From: Paralithodes platypus
Lineage: Eukaryota > Arthropoda > Malacostraca > Decapoda > Lithodidae
Direction: 5' to 3'
Assembly: GCA_032716605.1 (NCBI GenBank)
Contig: CM064485.1
Span: 27,458,138 to 27,522,137 of the forward strand
Length of the DNA: 64,000 nt
Part shown: positions 12,448 to 22,364 of the stretch, one piece after another
How positions within the stretch are numbered: the stretch's first letter is position 1
Layout of the letters: each line of letters begins with the position of its first letter
The notes under the pieces: generated by a model
What the model was told of the DNA's origin: nothing
The model's database searches: none
Seen by the model: the letters and a program-made list of their open reading frames with translations, nothing else
Position numbers and translations under genes: made by a program

Positions 12448-13255
12448 GATCAGAAGATGGGATGTGATAATGAATGGGAGTTGCAGGGTCTGGTAAATGA
12501 GTTTGGAACAGTGTGCGAAAAACGGAATTTGAAGGTAAATACGGGGAAGAGCAAGGTTATGGTCTTCGAAAGGGGTGAAGTCACAGAGTGTGAGGTGAAG
12601 CTGAACGGTCAGGCTATGGAGATCGTCAACTCTTTTAAGTATCTGGGCAGTGTGTTGAGTAAAGATGGGACTATGGATGAAGAGGTGCGGGAGAGGGTAC
12701 AACAGGGGAAGAGGGTTGTAGGAACGCTAAAAGCAGTAACAAGAAATAGGGTGGTCAGTATGGAAGTGAAGAAGTCCTTGCATGACAGTGTGGTAATCCC
12801 GACACTGACTTACGGAAGCGAAGCATGGACGTTGGTTGAGAGACTCAGACCAAGAGTGAGAGCAGTAGAAATGAATTACTTAAGGAGTGCGTGCGGAGTT
12901 ACATGGAGGGATAGACAGACTAATGAGGAAGTAAGAAGGAGGTGTGGTGTGGAGGTAGATGTGCTGGAAAGTGTGAAAAGGAACAACTTGAGATGGTTCG
13001 GCCATATGGAACGTATGGAAAGCGAGAGAATGACTAAGAGGGTGTACGAGAGCGAGGTGGAGGGACAGAGGGGGAGAGGTAGACCGAATATGAGGTGGAA
13101 GGATGGAGTGAGGAACTACATGAACGAAGGCGGTGCTGGTTGGGGGGAGGGGCGTCGACTGACTGGGGACAGAGGTGCATGGGGGCGGTTCGTTCGTGGC
13201 CACCCCTTCGGGGATCGCGGCGTCAGGCAATAGATAGATAGATAGATCAGAAGAT
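12448..13255 (+). mobile_element. Young 5'-truncated RTE insertion with 11-bp target duplication
   Basis: The direct repeat GATCAGAAGAT occurs at 12448-12458 and again at 13245-13255, bracketing an open RT 3' half that ends in a GATA-type tail (13231-13244). Truncation at the 5' end, a simple-repeat tail and a short direct duplication are the hallmarks of target-primed reverse transcription. The undamaged reading frame points to a recent event. Confidence 0.85.
12457..13233 (+). CDS. RTE-type reverse transcriptase, C-terminal 258 residues
   Basis: Intact frame ending CAA-TAG at 13231-13233. Features in order: RNLKVNTGKSKVMVFERGE (about residues 28-46, after the catalytic motif, which is absent), FKYLGSVLSKDGTMDEEV (about 67-84), TYGSEAWTL (about 119-127), AVEMNYLRSACGVTWRDRQT (about 136-155), and the C-terminal WFGHMERMESERMTKRVYES block (about 184-203), then GRGRPNMRW. 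Methionine 1 lies within the target-duplication junction and is not a biological start. Without palm motifs A-C the fragment cannot have RT activity. Confidence 0.85.
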   Translation: MGCDNEWELQGLVNEFGTVCEKRNLKVNTGKSKVMVFERGEVTECEVKLNGQAMEIVNSFKYLGSVLSKDGTMDEEVRERVQQGKRVVGTLKAVTRNRVVSMEVKKSLHDSVVIPTLTYGSEAWTLVERLRPRVRAVEMNYLRSACGVTWRDRQTNEEVRRRCGVEVDVLESVKRNNLRWFGHMERMESERMTKRVYESEVEGQRGRGRPNMRWKDGVRNYMNEGGAGWGEGRRLTGDRGAWGRFVRGHPFGDRGVRQ

Positions 13256-13620
13256 TAATACCTGAACGTTGGAAGTGGGAGACTAGGCTCCATCCAGATC
13301 CACTTATGCTAGTGTTGTTCGATTCTATTATATTGTCTTGCACGAGTATTCTGCAGTGGTATATAAATAAACGTGATCGTGTAACTTGCTACCATGTGTT
13401 TCTTTGTGTTCTCTATTCCTCATATCTTGTATTGTGCATGCAGCCTTATATACCCAGTCAATTAGAACTCACATTACCCAAGTTAATCCTGTAGAAAAAC
13501 AGGGCATAACAATAACCCCAAACTATCGTACCAGATAGTGTTAACAACCAAGGAACCTGTTTCATGAGTTGAACATGAAATATATATGGCTACTCTTTGG
13601 GTTCATTGTTTATACATGTA
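13256..13620. other. AT-rich intergenic sequence
   Basis: No ORF with recognisable content. An AATAAA-like ATAAATAAA near 13365 has no associated gene. Confidence 0.4.
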
Positions 13621-13720
13621 TTATGCTCTTCGGTGGTCTAGTGGTTTAGGTGTTGGAGTGCTGCACTATTTGCCTGGGTTCGACCCCTGGCTGAGTCATA
13701 TCACAAAAATATTAATATTA
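13621..13720 (+). mobile_element. tRNA-derived SINE head, copy 1
   Basis: A box GGTCTAGTGGTTTAGG and B box GGGTTCGACCCC are correctly spaced, followed by GAGTCATATCACAAAAATATTAATATT. A near-identical block lies at 13905-14005. Stem pairing is poor, so it is a SINE rather than a functional tRNA. Confidence 0.65.
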
Positions 13721-13904
13721 TTTAAGCTTTACTTGTATATTCAGTGAGGCCTTCAATGTGCCCCATATGACAGTATCCTACTCTAGTACTTAATTGCTAG
13801 TGTTTGTGTGTGAGGTGTATGTATGTATGCTATCAAGCTACGTGACCACGTGTTGGAGCGGGTGTTGGTGGATGGAATTGATTTCAAATGAAGCCATTAC
13901 TTTT

Positions 13905-14005
13905 AAGCTCCTCGGTGGTCTAGTGGTTTAGGTGTTGGAGTGCTACACTATTGGCCTGGGTTCGAGCCCTGGCTGGGTCATGTCACAAAAATATCAATAT
14001 TTACT
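13905..14005 (+). mobile_element. tRNA-derived SINE head, copy 2
   Basis: Same ~95-bp block as 13625-13720 with only a handful of differences, same orientation, 285 bp downstream. B box is GGGTTCGAGCCC. The body and the AATATT ending are shared, so both belong to one SINE family. Confidence 0.65.
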
Positions 14006-14045
14006 GGCTGACTGTTCCTTTTTAGAACTGATTAAGCACTACAGT

Positions 14046-14325
14046 TATCTTAAGCCAGTGCCATACGAGCACTTTAGCGGCAGATGTATCGGAGCCATAA
14101 TATCCAAGTAAAAAAGTAGCTAAACTCAAGTCTACTATCTGACAATTTTCTCTTATTATGACTATTTTGTATCTTAGAGCTCCTAATTGTGTGCAGTCCA
14201 ATTAAACATATGACTAAATAGCAAAATCAATAAAAAAAAACATGAAAACTTATAGCGCATTCATGGCTCCGATACAATCATGTAGGTAGGCGATAAACTT
14301 GTTTGTGTGATGCCGGCTTCAGTGT
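14046..14325. mobile_element. MITE with AGCCGGTGTCATACGAGC-type inverted ends
   Basis: The left end AAGCCAGTGCCATACGAGC...TGTATCGGAGCCAT and the inverted right end AAGCCGGCATCACACAAAC...TGTATCGGAGCCAT form ~45-bp imperfect inverted repeats around an AT-rich middle. Similar single ends occur at 61392 and 62492, so it is a family. No clear target duplication was found. Confidence 0.65.
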
Positions 14326-14867
14326 TATACGGTATGTTGTTCTCTTCTTAACCAAATGTGTGTTATTATGGCAGTATTAGTTTGTCAAGGTAGTATTAAA
14401 CAACCAATCTTCTCAGGTAGGTGGTGACCCCCAGACATGCATTTGCTGAGCATGTTGACCAATCACTTTTCTCAGTATCACGTCAGACCTACAGGGCAAT
14501 ATTCTCAGTCACCACATTACACTCTTCCCCCCATAAATGTATGATCCACCGCATTTATGAAGCTTATGTGATCATGGTATAATATAGGAGTGTCATTTAT
14601 ATTGGTTGGTTGTGAAGCTCATAACAACGTTGCCAACATGTTCAAATTAGAAGAGTAGCAACCAATCTATTTTATCTATTACGTGGTTATGAATTCACCC
14701 GTGTTCCTGATCAGTTGGGATGTGTATCCTCTGGCTATATGGCCCATAATCTAGAAAGACCGTAAAGACACACTGTATAGCCCTGTAGTTGTACTGCCAA
14801 ACTGTTAGTTAGACTGAAATTGTGCTTCTAATGGATCACTTGGAATTTAAAGTGTATGGTTCTACAG
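14326..14867. other. Intergenic sequence, nothing recognised
   Basis: AT-rich, no ORF of note and no match to other repeats in the window. Confidence 0.4.
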
Positions 14868-14914
14868 GGATTGACCTCCCTACTGCCAACCTAGAGGTTG
14901 GCATACTGGGAGCC
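14868..14914 (+). mobile_element. SINE-A, left fragment split by BEL-1
   Basis: GGGATTGACCTCCCTACTGC through GGGAGCC matches 28132-28182 of the complete SINE-A. The match resumes at 24696 on the other side of BEL-1, so this is the upstream half of one interrupted copy. Confidence 0.8.
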
Positions 14915-15343
14915 TGTGGTTATTCTTGAAGTAGATGGACTGTAGAAATATATAAACCACACAATATTATATTTACCTTGTTACTGGATCGTAGGCAACG
15001 GGATAGGGTTATTGAGGAGTGGAACTAGGCAACAAGTTGGTGGCGGAGTTGTTGAGGGTGAGTGATGAACAAAGAGGAAATTAGTTAATAGTTAAGGATA
15101 GAAGGGGGCCTCTAGACTTAAATTATAATGAGGATAATAATAGATGATCGGTGAATTGATGGGAATCTACGTTGAGGTTAGTTCTAGCGTGTTAATGGAA
15201 TGGGATGAGAGAACAAGAGAAAATAGTACTGTCGGCGGTGGCGATCGGAGTAAGAGTGTCGGGTCCCTGTCAAATTTGCGGGAGCCTTGCTTATTCGCGC
15301 ATGCGCTGATAGGTCGGGAGATATTTACCCTTCCTTTTATTAA

Positions 15344-15980
15344 CCCGGCAAGCGCGATAGGCCTCACGGAAGGCTTCCTATAGGGAACGCGATAGGCCTC
15401 ACGGAAGCAAGACCATAAAAAAAGCCTTCCAAAAAAAAAAAGGGCCTATCAAAACAAAGGATTTTGTCTCTAGGTGAGATAATTCCCCTCTAGTACTCAT
15501 CCATGTGTTTCTCACCCCTCCCCCTCCCCTCCTTCCCCACCTTATTCCCCCCTCCCCCCCCTCCTCAATTATCACCTATTTATCCACTTATCATCATTTA
15601 TCGGTTATTTTTCTCTCCCGCGATAATGTAGCACAAGTGGGTTGCATAAAAGATCGTTATGCAACACCCAGACACCGGCACACACCGCCCCGCTCGTCTC
15701 AGTTGACTCCCAGACAGCGAGAGGGGAGGGCTGCCTGTGGCTCTCTCTCGCCTGAGATTATGACCGGGTGGCCAATATCTTCGTTTTTCACCACCCAAAT
15801 GCTTTTCCCACTTATTTTAGCACTCTTGAAGGTTCATATATACATCATATATGTAAAATAAAAGCATACCGAAAACAAATAATGCTTTATATTGTAAATA
15901 TAACGAATTCTGTCAGAATCCAGGGCTAGAAATGCACAAATAACTACCCTAGCACCTAGGTCTATATCGCGCTTGTCAGG
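15344..15980. mobile_element. TTAA-flanked MITE, family T5 (637 bp), in the left LTR only
   Basis: TTAA at 15340-15343 and 15981-15984. Ends are CCCGGCAAGCGCGATA and, inverted, CCTGACAAGCGCGATA. The right LTR has a single TTAA at the equivalent position (23590s), giving a direct empty-site comparison. Inside is pyrimidine-rich DNA and no transposase. Confidence 0.85.
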
Positions 15981-16021
15981 TTAATTACCTAAGTTTATAG
16001 GAATTATATATTACTGCTTAA

Positions 16022-16226
16022 CCCTTTGAAGCTCTGACGCGTTTTAGAAGTTTATTTTGGCTATCATTAGACGATTTTATGCAGCTAAGGAAGTATCTGT
16101 GGGTATTAAAAGGGTAAATACTATCTCAATCAACCCTTTGACTTCCATATACCGTTACTAATCTTAATAAAATCGTCTAATAGTAGCCAGAAACAGAACA
16201 GAAATGCGTATTGGAGCTTGAAAGGG
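16022..16226. mobile_element. TTAA-flanked MITE, family T1 (205 bp)
   Basis: TTAA at 16018-16021 and 16227-16230. Ends are CCCTTTGAAGCTCTGACGCG and, inverted, CCCTTTCAAGCTCCAATACG. The interior contains a TAGACGATTTTAT block near one end and its complement near the other. The same TTAA carries a different pair of MITEs in the right LTR. Other T1 copies: 42000-42205, 50673-50871, 51284-51446, 59914-60112. Confidence 0.85.
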
Positions 16227-16423
16227 TTAATATCTAATACAGAACATAATTCAATATTCTTCCCATTTATACTAAATCATATTTTTATGATTCTTATTCC
16301 TACAAACTTATTACTTACGAGTACACTTAAACCTAGACTGTCCATGCTCATGGAATAAAAGTATGGACATATTCCCGCCACCGAGTTTGTACAACAATAA
16401 TTACAACAGCCCGGAAGCTAATT

Positions 16424-18234
16424 TATCCCGCCATAATTGGAGGATTCTTGAGCCACCTGTCAACGAGGACGTCCACTTGTTACGTCAATAGGATGGCCGT
16501 TTGAAGTTGCCACTACGGGAACGTCTCTGGGCAACGTCTCCGAGGTATCACCCTTGCTCTCAATATCCCCTTCAACAGGGTATAAAGTTATAAACGGATA
16601 GTTGGCCGCGTGAAGATGCCCGACTTAGTGCGGATTTTAGGCACTATGACTTCATCTTCACGTCCGGGTAATAATTCTGTGATACGTCCCAACTTCCAGA
16701 AAGCACGAGGACCCTCGTCATGGATGGTGACGACATCACCGATATTTGGCCACCGACCGTTGATTGGTCAAAGTTTATTCCTATGTGCCTCCCTGAGCGT
16801 CACCAGATACTCATTAGACCAGCGTTTCCAGACATCCTGCGACAATTTACGGATATACCGGTATCTGGCTGAGATAACATCTTTGTTGATGTAGTCCGGA
16901 TCCTCAATCTCTTCCCCCACGTCACTTTCCTCAGGAAGATCCCGCAACCGATGTCCCCGCACCAATACTGAGGGTGTACTGTAATTGGGGTAGGATCCTC
17001 TAGGTCACCCGAAGCATATTAGAGAGGGCGGTCATTGACAGTTGCCTCAATTTCCAGGAGTAGAGTTGTCAACTCCTCTATAGCAATGAGAGCACGTCCC
17101 AATACCTTCTTCAGTCCCGCCTTGACAATGCCAATGGCTCTCTCCCAGATAGCACCAAACCATGGCGCTCTGGCAGGAATAAACCGCCATTCACACTGCA
17201 CATTGCCAAGGTGAGACTGAACCTTAGGGTGATTGCAGATATCGGATAGGTACCTAGAGGCCCCAACAAACGTAGTTGCGTTGTCACTCAAGATGATACG
17301 GGGAAAACCTTGTCGACTGCAAAATCTCCTGAAAGCGTGGAGGAAACTATCACATGTGAGATTGGTGACTACCTCAATGTGTATTGACCTAGTGACAGTA
17401 CAGGTAAATAGGATTATGTAAGCCTTCATAACAGGCGAGTCTTTAATAGGGATTGCTCTCCTATAATCTACCCCAGTGACCTTATAGGGGTCTCCAGGGG
17501 TGGTCCGCAGGGCAGGTAAAGAGGGTAGTCCGGCGTAGTCGTAGGGTTTACCTTGTACCCGACGACATTTTTTGCAATTGCGCAGTACTTTTTTCACCAC
17601 CTGCCGGATTCTAGGGACCCACCATTTCTGTCTTAAGTATGTAACCACGTGGCCGACTCCATAATGGCAACATAGCCGATGCCACCTATCTCTTATTAGG
17701 TGGGTCAAGGGATGTTTGGAGGGCAGAAGCTTTGGATATTTGCACATTACCGAGATAGCCAATAATCTCAATCTGCCTCCAAAATGTATTTTCTCTCCCT
17801 TCAGGTGTAGTTCTAACTGGCAAATTAAATTATTTCTGGACTGTTCACCCTTCACCAGTATTGAGTACTCCTGCGAATAACTTTCCTTTTGGCATAATTT
17901 GAGTAGAATATTGTCTGCAGTCTTAATTTCTTTTATGTTGAGGTGAGCACTACCTGTGGGAGGCAGGCCATTTATTTTTGCCTTCAAAGTTTTGATGAAA
18001 CGTATCACCCATGCTGTGACACCCTGTAATCTCTCATAGCTGCTATATCTGTCCCAGTCCCATAACTGTGTGTCATCTTGGGGCACCGTGCCTACGATTT
18101 GGGTCACGATACCAGCGGGCTGCTCTTTGAGATCTATGTTTTCTGGCCATCCATCGGGGTTCGGGAGCCAACTAGGCCCATTCAACCACAACGCAGAAGA
18201 ACTCAAATACTTAGCAGACACGCCTCGAGATACC
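16424..18234 (-). pseudogene. BEL-1 integrase and C-terminal domain
   Basis: The - strand frame from 18234 to 17019 encodes the pre-integrase region, an H-C zinc-binding segment (CRRVQGKPYDYAG follows the cysteines near 17560), then the catalytic core with D in TGVDYRRAI (near 17475), D in LSDNATTF (near 17285) and E in IWERAIGIVK (near 17135). It stops after VNDRPL near 17025. The C-terminal domain continues in other frames (YIRKLSQDVWKRWSNEYL at 16790-16860, GDVVTIHDEGPRAFWKLGRI at 16690-16750). At least two frame disruptions are present. The function would be cDNA insertion, but this copy is inactive. Confidence 0.85.
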
Positions 18235-18410
18235 GAATGCGAGTCACTTCGAGCGAATTCCTGATCGAGCGGATGCACAATCTAACCTAACCCAACCCAA
18301 CCCAACCCAACCCAACCCAACCCAACCCAACCCAACCTAACCTAACCTAACCTAACCTAACCTAAATGTGCCTCCGCTCGAATATGAATTCGCTCGAAGT
18401 GTCCAGATAC
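18235..18410. mobile_element. Palindromic element FB2 with telomere-like core, inserted in BEL-1 pol
   Basis: Arms containing ACTTCGAGCGAATTC and TCGAGCGGA.GCACA (18246-18280) are repeated inverted at 18366-18404. The core (18282-18365) is AACCT and AACCC pentamers. CGAGATACC flanks it at 18226-18234 and 18411-18419, a 9-bp target duplication lying in BEL-1 coding sequence at the RNase H/integrase boundary. It therefore arrived after BEL-1. The 9-bp duplication suggests a Mutator-like mover, which is an inference. Confidence 0.8.
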
Positions 18411-18999
18411 CGAGATACCATATCACTTGGGTTCTCTTTAGTCGACACATACCGGAAATGAGCAGTCGGGACTAGGGCATGTATCTCGTTGATGTGGTTT
18501 TTTACATACACTGGTAATTTCTTTTTACTATTAATCCAGAGATACAAAGTTTATCCTTATAGGCTACCTCAAAAAAATTTACAATTCTTGCGGCAAGCAA
18601 AACTGCAGTTAATTCCATTTTAGGAATAGAAAGGGACTTGATTGGCGTGACTTTGGCCTTTGCCATGACCAAATGGCTGCCTTCTGACCCAACAAGATAC
18701 ACCGCAGTCCCATATGCTATACTGCTGGCATCAGCGAATGCATGTAGGGATACAGCATGATCGCATACAACCCTCCGAGCAAACTTAATATGACTACAGA
18801 GTACCAGATAATCTATTATCCCCAGCCATTACGTGTTCAAGTCTTCAGAAAGATCCTCGTCCCAATCCACCTTTAGTCTCCACAATTGCTGGAGAAATAT
18901 TCTAGAACTCATAGACACTGGCAACAAAACACCTAAAGGATCAAAGAGTTTGGCAGAAAACCTCAAACAGTCACGCTTTGTCACATGTTCGACCGGAGT
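18411..18999 (-). pseudogene. BEL-1 RNase H region
   Basis: In shifting frames the - strand encodes AYGTAVYLVGSEGSHLV (near 18690), IPKMELTAVLLAARIV (near 18600), and KNHINEIHALVPTAHFRYVS followed by TKENPSD (18420-18500). These are the usual BEL RNase H landmarks. Frameshifts near 18540 and 18700 and a stop near 18830 break it. The role in a live element is removal of RNA from the RNA/DNA hybrid. Confidence 0.8.
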
Positions 19000-20520
19000 T
19001 TACTGAACTCCAAAGGAAAGATAATCAGAAGCCGTTTCCCATACTAGTCCAAGAACTCTCACCAGTTCCTGCTGTTCAGCAGCAACACCATCCTTTAGCA
19101 ACACCTCTCTCAGAAAAGGACTATTGGTAGCCCATTGATGCAGGAACAAGTGGGCGTTGTCCATAACTTCACGAGCCATACCGTATGCACAGACGAGGGA
19201 ATCTTCATTGTCCCCCGTACCTTGGAGGTTATCAATATATAGTCCGGCCCTAATTTCCTGTACGATCTTTGGGTCTACTTCAACATGGGAAAGGTGTTTT
19301 AGGATGGTTGTGTTCAGCATAAACTGGGAGCATGTAGCGCCAAACAATACAACCTGGAACCGATAACAACGTAGAGGCGAATCCAGTCGAAGAGGATCTT
19401 TTGGCCACATGAACTTGGTGTAATCCCTGTCTTCTTCATGTAGCTTCAACATTAAGAAGGCCTTCTCGATGTCACTGACACACGCATACTGATGCAGACG
19501 GAATCTCAACAAGACTTGAGCTAACTCCGGTACTAAAGATGGTCCTGTGTACAGACAGTCGTTTAGACTGGATTTGTACTGGTTAACCTTAGCGGAACAA
19601 TCAAATACAATACACACCGGAGTAGTCCTGCTTTCCTTTACGATCCCATGATGCACCAGATAGTGACATGACCCAGAGTCATCGAATGGAACTTCTTCAA
19701 TGAAACCACGCGACAACTGATCAGAAATTACCTGCGAATATTGTTTACAAAACCCAGGGTCAGCAATAAATCTCTTCTGGAGTCCTCGTAATCTATCCAC
19801 AGCCAAACCTTTGTAGGTGGGCAACCGTCCCTTTTCTTCGGTCCAGGGCAGACGTGCCTGATACTGTTGACTCTCAGGATCATATGTGACGGTTTCCTCA
19901 TATGTGGTCAAAGCTTGCCGTTCGGCTTGTGAATGCTCCTTAGTTGATATACCAATATGGTCTAAATCCCACAAAGCACTTAATTCTTTATGACATGGAA
20001 ATTGTCCAGTAGACATATATTGATCTACTGGAGTCACTGCCACTTTAAGTATTGTAACAACCTCAGTGTTGGAGCTGGACGTGGTTGCCGCATAGGAACC
20101 ACTAAGTGCATATCCGTATTTGGTTGGAAGTAAAACCAAATCTCCAGCCCTTTTGTAGCCAGGTCGCACTATGTTGTTGTACTGGTCGGCACCTATTAGT
20201 AGCTCCAATTGTTCTGTCTCGGTAACGTATGAGTCGGCCAATTTTATGCCACGATGCTGTAAACTAGTGATTTCAATTTTTAGACTAGTTTCGCCCTTGT
20301 GTTCGGGGAGATCATCGACAACTATTACGTCAAGACGATGAAATCTGCCACGATGTATATACTTTAGTGCTACAACAGGATACTCACGAGAGGTTTGTGT
20401 TCCGGTGAAGCCGTGAAGACTCATTTGTTCCATTCTCTTTGATTCATAAGAAAGGGAAGGTAGTACAGAGCTCTTCACAAAAGTCCTCTGCAAGCACTGA
20501 TCAAGTAGCGATCGATATGA
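19000..20520 (-). pseudogene. BEL-1 protease and reverse transcriptase
   Basis: The longest surviving BEL-1 frame (19000-20493, 497 codons). The upstream protease active site is damaged: BEL-2 has LLDQGSQ, while here the segment near 20510 reads LDQCLQ. A peptidase A17-like domain follows (LIGADQYNNI, LLPTKYGYALSG). The RT has SRGFIEEV, VFDCSAK, LNDCL, SDIEKAFLMLKL (motif A) near 19460, FGATCSQFMLN (motif B) near 19330, and YIDN as the motif C catalytic site near 19240. It ends at a stop at 19000. YIDN in place of YVDD occurs in both BEL copies here, so it may be a family trait. Confidence 0.9.
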
Positions 20521-20529
20521 CCTTTACGG

Positions 20530-21787
20530 TCTTCTTGTACTTACCCTTACAGGCAGCTGAGCTGTGGGTAAAATTACTGTCTGTTTACTCATACTTACGG
20601 ACATTGTTGTTGAGGTTGTTGGAGTTGACTCTTCTCTATTACTACCACCACTTGCCGATCTCACCTCTCTCTGCTTTTGGCACAGGGAGCGAAAATGTTT
20701 GCCACGGCAGAATTTACAATTCTTAATATTAGGATTTGTACACCCGTTACTACCGTGTTCACTGGAGACACACCCGACACAGAGCCTTAGTTGCCTGGCT
20801 CTCTTTATTCTGAGAGAACCTGTTTATATTTAAAACATTTGTACCAGGGATGATTATTCCCGCTACACAATTTACAGTCAAATCGGCTACTATCGCTCTG
20901 TGTCTTGAATGCAGCTGTAGACATAGGAAATTCTTTCACAGGGGTATCTTGACCCACCATGTTGTAGAGTTCTGCCTGAAACCACTGTGTAAAAGTCTTA
21001 TAATCTAGACTCTGATCACCCATCTCCCTCCGAACGGTCTCCTTAACTGGTGATGGCAATTTATTCAATAATGTAACCATGCAGAATTCCTCTAGACTTA
21101 CCCTTTGACTAGATCGCATCGTACTTTCCATATTGGCATAAAAACCCTTTAGTTGTGCTTTTTTACATTTAGGTGAGACAAGGTCATGAAAGTTAACGAT
21201 GTGTGCCGCTTTTACTCTGTCGGGATGCCCGAAGGTCTCCTGAAGCAAGTCTACGGCGGGGGCATAGCTTGCACCGTCAACCGTAAAACCTTCTATCAGT
21301 TTATAGGAGTCTCCTGTAGCTGACCCCTTAAGTACGTCAGCTTTTGAATCGCGCTTAAATCAGCCCTGTCATGCACCACACATCTAAACATATCCCAAAA
21401 TCCCGTCCATAATGTGGGGTCGACAGCGAAGGTAGGCAAAGTCAGGTGCGGCAATTTAACACCCGATACTTTCTTTATTTCGGACCGATTATGCCCTTCT
21501 GAGTTACCAAGTTTCTCCTTCAGACTAGCAATTATCCCATAGATATCAAATAACTAGATGGTATCCTCTTGGTTTTCCTTAAAATACTCAGTGTCAGAGG
21601 TATATAGCGGCAACAAAACATCTTGATTGGCTTCGAACTTGGCAACCTGTGTCTACACGCTATGCAATTTTGCCTCGACTTCTACCCGAGTTGCGGTTTC
21701 CAAGAACTCCTCTAAATCCTTTGACAGGACGGTTAATGAACCTTTAATGCCTTCCCTACAGCGTTTGCCTTGGGCTAGATCGTCCAT
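20530..21787 (-). pseudogene. BEL-1 gag with zinc knuckles
   Basis: The likely start is ATG at 21787 (MDDLAQGKRC). A coiled N-terminus follows, then the gag core (LPHLTLPTFAVDPTLWTGFW near 21420-21470), a segment at 20805-21248 with GHPDRVKAAHIVNFHDL, and zinc knuckles CKLCSGNNHPWYKC (near 20860), CVGCVSSEHGSNGC and CKFCRGKHFRSLC (20690-20790). In-frame stops near 21650 and 21555 and later frameshifts disable it. Gag would package the element RNA. Confidence 0.85.
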
Positions 21788-21849
21788 AGTCACCTTTAGT
21801 CAGAAGCGGATGGAAATTGCAAAATACAAATTTTTTACTAATGTTTAGC

Positions 21850-22364
21850 CGAAAGAGAAAAATCTCCCGCCGATCAAAATCGGTTCGGAATTAACACTTA
21901 AACGACGAGCGGCGGTATCATTGGTGGAAATTTATTACATGGTGATATGTTGAAATCAATTTATTTAGTTTATCATATGTGGTTAGGCCAACACCTTAAA
22001 TTGCACAAAATAATTACATTTGGTAAACTAGGTTATAATTTAATTCAAGAAGTTAAGCTAACATGACGCTAAATTTAGAAGATTAAGATAACTTGATGGA
22101 AAATTAAATTTTAGGTTTATCTAACATGATGCTAATTTAAAAGATTAGGTCAACTTACTATAAACCAAAACTCAATCATTTAGTAAAAATTAAACTTAGG
22201 TTAGGCTAACATAGAAATACCAAGTTTAATTTAGGTTAGGCTAATATTGTGACAAATTTAAATTTTGAGAATTTATTTAGGCTAACCTTATAAAGTAATT
22301 TAAATTTTGAAAGGGTGAAGTTAACCTAATTAATTTTTAGAATGCGATATGGTGTTGGGCCAAC
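21850..22364. repeat. Degenerate AT-rich repeats, TTAGGCTAACAT-type
   Basis: Several imperfect copies of a phrase like TTAGGTTAGGCTAACATG...CTAATTTA occur between the BEL-1 gag start and the SGNH-like ORF. The phrase contains TTAGG. No coding potential. It might be a decayed satellite or part of the element leader. Confidence 0.5.

Larger units (their letters stand above)
14915..16369 (-). repeat. BEL-1 3' LTR (left in window), with two MITE insertions
   Basis: 1455 bp. Removing the TTAA-flanked insertions at 15344-15980 and 16022-16226, each with one TTAA, leaves 605 bp, which aligns with the other LTR (609 bp after the same operation). The internal side (16370-16390) is GC-rich on the + strand and gives a GGTGGCGGGAAT purine-rich stretch on the coding strand, a possible polypurine tract. 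Confidence 0.9.

Noticed and set aside
12457..13233. Intact host gene of 258 codons
   Set aside because: RTE reverse-transcriptase motifs, a simple-repeat tail and an 11-bp target duplication identify a truncated retrotransposon.
18282..18365. True telomere or chromosome end
   Set aside because: The TTAGG-like repeat is the core of a short palindromic insertion with a target duplication, and unique sequence continues on both sides.
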